This document shows, one piece after another, positions 14,867-15,774 of a stretch of DNA of 15,774 nucleotides. Location: assembly GCA_030672255.1 (NCBI GenBank), contig DAOVGU010000050.1:1-15774 (forward strand), given 5' to 3'. Each line of letters starts with the position of its first letter. The stretch's first letter is position 1. The position numbers were made by a program, and so were the translations under genes. The DNA is from a bacterium. GTDB taxonomy: Bacteria; Ratteibacteria; UBA8468. The notes under the pieces were generated by a model. The model ran no database searches. It was not told the DNA's origin and saw nothing but the letters and a program-made list of their open reading frames with translations.

Positions 14867-14982
14867 CTGTCATTCCCGCAATAAGTTAGATTCCCACTTT
14901 CGTGGGAATGACAGAATACGTTGTCATTCCCGAGGTTAGTAATCGGGAATCTAATGGATTCCTGTTTTCACAGGAATGACAA
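14867..14982. repeat. GTCATTCCC/GGGAATGAC repeat pair between sigma and anti-sigma genes
   Basis: There are two adjacent palindromic units. CTGTCATTCCC...GGGAATGACAG is at 14867-14914 and TTGTCATTCC...GGAATGACAA at 14921-14982. The second unit is nearly identical, inverted, to the core of element B. Here the terminal GTAAATA repeats of elements A and B are absent. The units resemble the dRS3/'IPAKAGI' class of dispersed bacterial repeats. Confidence 0.8.
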
Positions 14983-14987
14983 CTCTA

Positions 14988-15557
14988 TCATTTTCTTTCA
15001 TGACAGTACCTTGAATTTAGAAAATTGGTTAATCTTTCTTTTAGTTTTCTTCTGGCATAAAATAACCTTGACCAGACCGTTCCTTCTGAGCATTTCATTA
15101 TCCGAGAAATTTCCTTATGGGAAAATCCTTCTATATCGTGAAGAAGAACAACCATTTTATGCTTAAAGGGAAGAGTATCAATCGCTTTAGTGACTGCCTT
15201 ACTTGTCTCCTGGGAAATTAATTCCTCGGCAGGATTGTTTCTTTTCCTTATTAAATCCTGACCAATTGTTGCTTCCTCAAACAATACCTGGTTAGTCGGT
15301 CTGCTTCTTAGATAATTTTTAGATACATTTATTGCCATCCGGTAAAGCCAGGTAAAAAAGGATGATTTGCCCTTGAATTTATGGATTTTTCTCCATAGTC
15401 GGATAAATATTTCCTGGGCAATATCCTCACTATCGGTATGGCTATGAGTTATCTGATAGGCTAAATCATAAATTCTTCTTTGGTAAAGAGAGACCAGCTC
15501 TGTAAAGGCTTGTATATCGCCTTTTTGAGAGTTGGTGATTAAAAGGCTTTCATCCAT
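14988..15557 (-). CDS. ECF-family RNA polymerase sigma factor
   Basis: This 189-residue protein is of normal ECF length. Region sigma-2 spans about 12-86, with D-S-E-D-I-A-Q-E-I-F-I-R-L-W (42-55) and the -10-recognition stretch F-F-T-W-L-Y-R-M-A-I-N (67-77). Region sigma-4 spans about 119-175, with the helix-turn-helix G-F-S-H-K-E-I-S-R-I-M-K-C-S-E-G-T-V-W-S-R-L at 144-165. It redirects RNA polymerase to envelope or stress genes and is presumably held by the anti-sigma encoded downstream. The ATG at 15557 has no Shine-Dalgarno; an AT-rich TAATTA lies five bases upstream, so a leaderless start is possible but not shown. The last residues (R-Y-C-H-E-R-K) are encoded close to the repeat at 14982 and could be a replaced tail. 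Regulon members were not identifiable. Confidence 0.92.
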   Translation of the reverse strand: MDESLLITNSQKGDIQAFTELVSLYQRRIYDLAYQITHSHTDSEDIAQEIFIRLWRKIHKFKGKSSFFTWLYRMAINVSKNYLRSRPTNQVLFEEATIGQDLIRKRNNPAEELISQETSKAVTKAIDTLPFKHKMVVLLHDIEGFSHKEISRIMKCSEGTVWSRLFYARRKLKERLTNFLNSRYCHERK

Positions 15558-15658
15558 TCATATAATTAGACACTTTATCAATTAAAAACCTTCATTCATT
15601 AATCCTCACAAAGATATTAAGCAAAATAAGGTACCTAGTGTCCTGTAACTGAAACATC

Positions 15659-15688
15659 TTGACATCTTAAACTGAATTATGGTATATT
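15659..15688 (+). promoter_or_regulatory. Promoter of the partial transposase-like gene, leaderless arrangement
   Basis: Consensus TTGACA (15659-15664), an 18-base spacer and TATATT (15683-15688) are followed by GAAAGT and the ATG at 15695. The spacing is the same as at the mutase promoter, and the predicted start of transcription coincides with the ATG. Confidence 0.6.
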
Positions 15689-15715
15689 GAAAGTATGAAA
15701 AAATTACTTTCAATA
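15685..15715 (+). promoter_or_regulatory. Inverted repeat enclosing the transposase-like start codon
   Basis: TATTGAAAGTA (15685-15695) is exactly inverse to TACTTTCAATA (15705-15715), with a nine-base loop containing the rest of the start codon. With a two-base bulge the pairing extends to GGTA (15681-15684) and TACC (15714-15717). The left arm also contains part of the -10 box. Confidence 0.6.
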
Positions 15716-15774
15716 CCAGTTCTTTCCAATGACCAGCGGCAGGAATTGGAAAGAAGAAAAAAGTCAAGAATCCT
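15695..15774 (+). CDS. Transposase-like protein, N-terminal fragment
   Basis: The 26 complete residues read MKKLLSIPVLSNDQRQELER and then R-K-K-S-R-I, after which the window ends. The pattern 'L-S-x-x-Q-R-x-E-L-E-R-x-x-x-S-R' is the opening helix seen before the helix-turn-helix of IS630-type transposases. That, plus the IS-like sequence upstream at 15636, is the only support. There is no Shine-Dalgarno; a promoter ends six bases upstream and the start lies within a foldback. Another DNA-binding protein with a similar N-terminal helix is possible. Confidence 0.45.
   Translation, partial: MKKLLSIPVLSNDQRQELERRKKSRI

Larger units (their letters stand above)
15636..15774 (+). mobile_element. 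Left end of an insertion sequence (tentatively IS630-like), truncated by the window edge
   Basis: A CTA-GTGTCCTGTAACTG sequence at 15635-15650 looks like an IS terminal sequence next to a TA dinucleotide. It is followed by a good promoter and a frame whose product starts like a transposase. The right end is outside the window, so the boundary and family are provisional. Confidence 0.4.

Noticed and set aside
14867..14982. CRISPR array in the repeated GTCATTCCC region
   Set aside because: The units are palindromic, unequal and adjacent, without regular spacers, and no cas gene is nearby.
14155..15573. AATTAGACAC seen both after the anti-sigma gene (about 14155) and upstream of the sigma gene (about 15564)
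   Set aside because: It is a ten-base AT-rich match with no further similarity, compatible with chance.

Overview
The window looks like chromosomal DNA from an uncultured, Gram-negative-type, rod-shaped bacterium. It holds a complete mreB-mreC-mreD-PBP2-rodA operon, an ECF sigma factor with a zinc-finger anti-sigma, and several exported proteins. Two features fit the PVC / Omnitrophota / Planctomycetes part of the tree: an H-X9-DG domain derived from pseudopilin-like proteins, and a C39-like protease with an IPxVxQGxKGYCxxAT motif. That placement is inference from protein style; no marker gene is present.

Layout. Positions 1-1733 carry two minus-strand genes, a phosphomannomutase/phosphoglucomutase (375-1733) followed by the start of a YggS-type PLP protein (1-94), separated by an intergenic repeat (106-374). 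A divergent promoter region (1734-1918) drives the mutase leftwards, apparently as a leaderless mRNA, and the cell-elongation operon rightwards: mreB, mreC, mreD, mrdA and rodA (1919-7083). The genes after mreC overlap one another. mreB and mreC are separated by a second copy of the repeat found at 106. After rodA come hairpin-forming repeats and the left copy of a 129-bp inverted repeat.

From 7416 to 15557 every gene lies on the minus strand. Read from the right they are: ECF sigma factor, zinc-finger transmembrane anti-sigma factor, a 789-residue exported multidomain protein, then three exported proteins. These three are a TPR protein, a C39-like cysteine peptidase, and a DUF2059 / H-X9-DG / TPR-like fusion. 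The three-gene block is bracketed by the 129-bp inverted repeat (7286-7414 and 11448-11576, 125 of 129 positions matching), so it could be an invertible or transferable cassette. Two MITE-like elements with 17-bp terminal inverted repeats lie just upstream of the start codons of the fusion gene and the 789-residue gene. A related core lies between sigma and anti-sigma genes. The right edge (15636-15774) is the start of an insertion sequence, tentatively IS630-like, whose start codon sits in a foldback.

Working model (inference): the left half builds the sidewall. The right half is a sigma/anti-sigma-controlled or neighbouring set of cell-surface proteins, heavily remodelled by small repeats. 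No tRNA, rRNA, CRISPR array or replication origin was seen.
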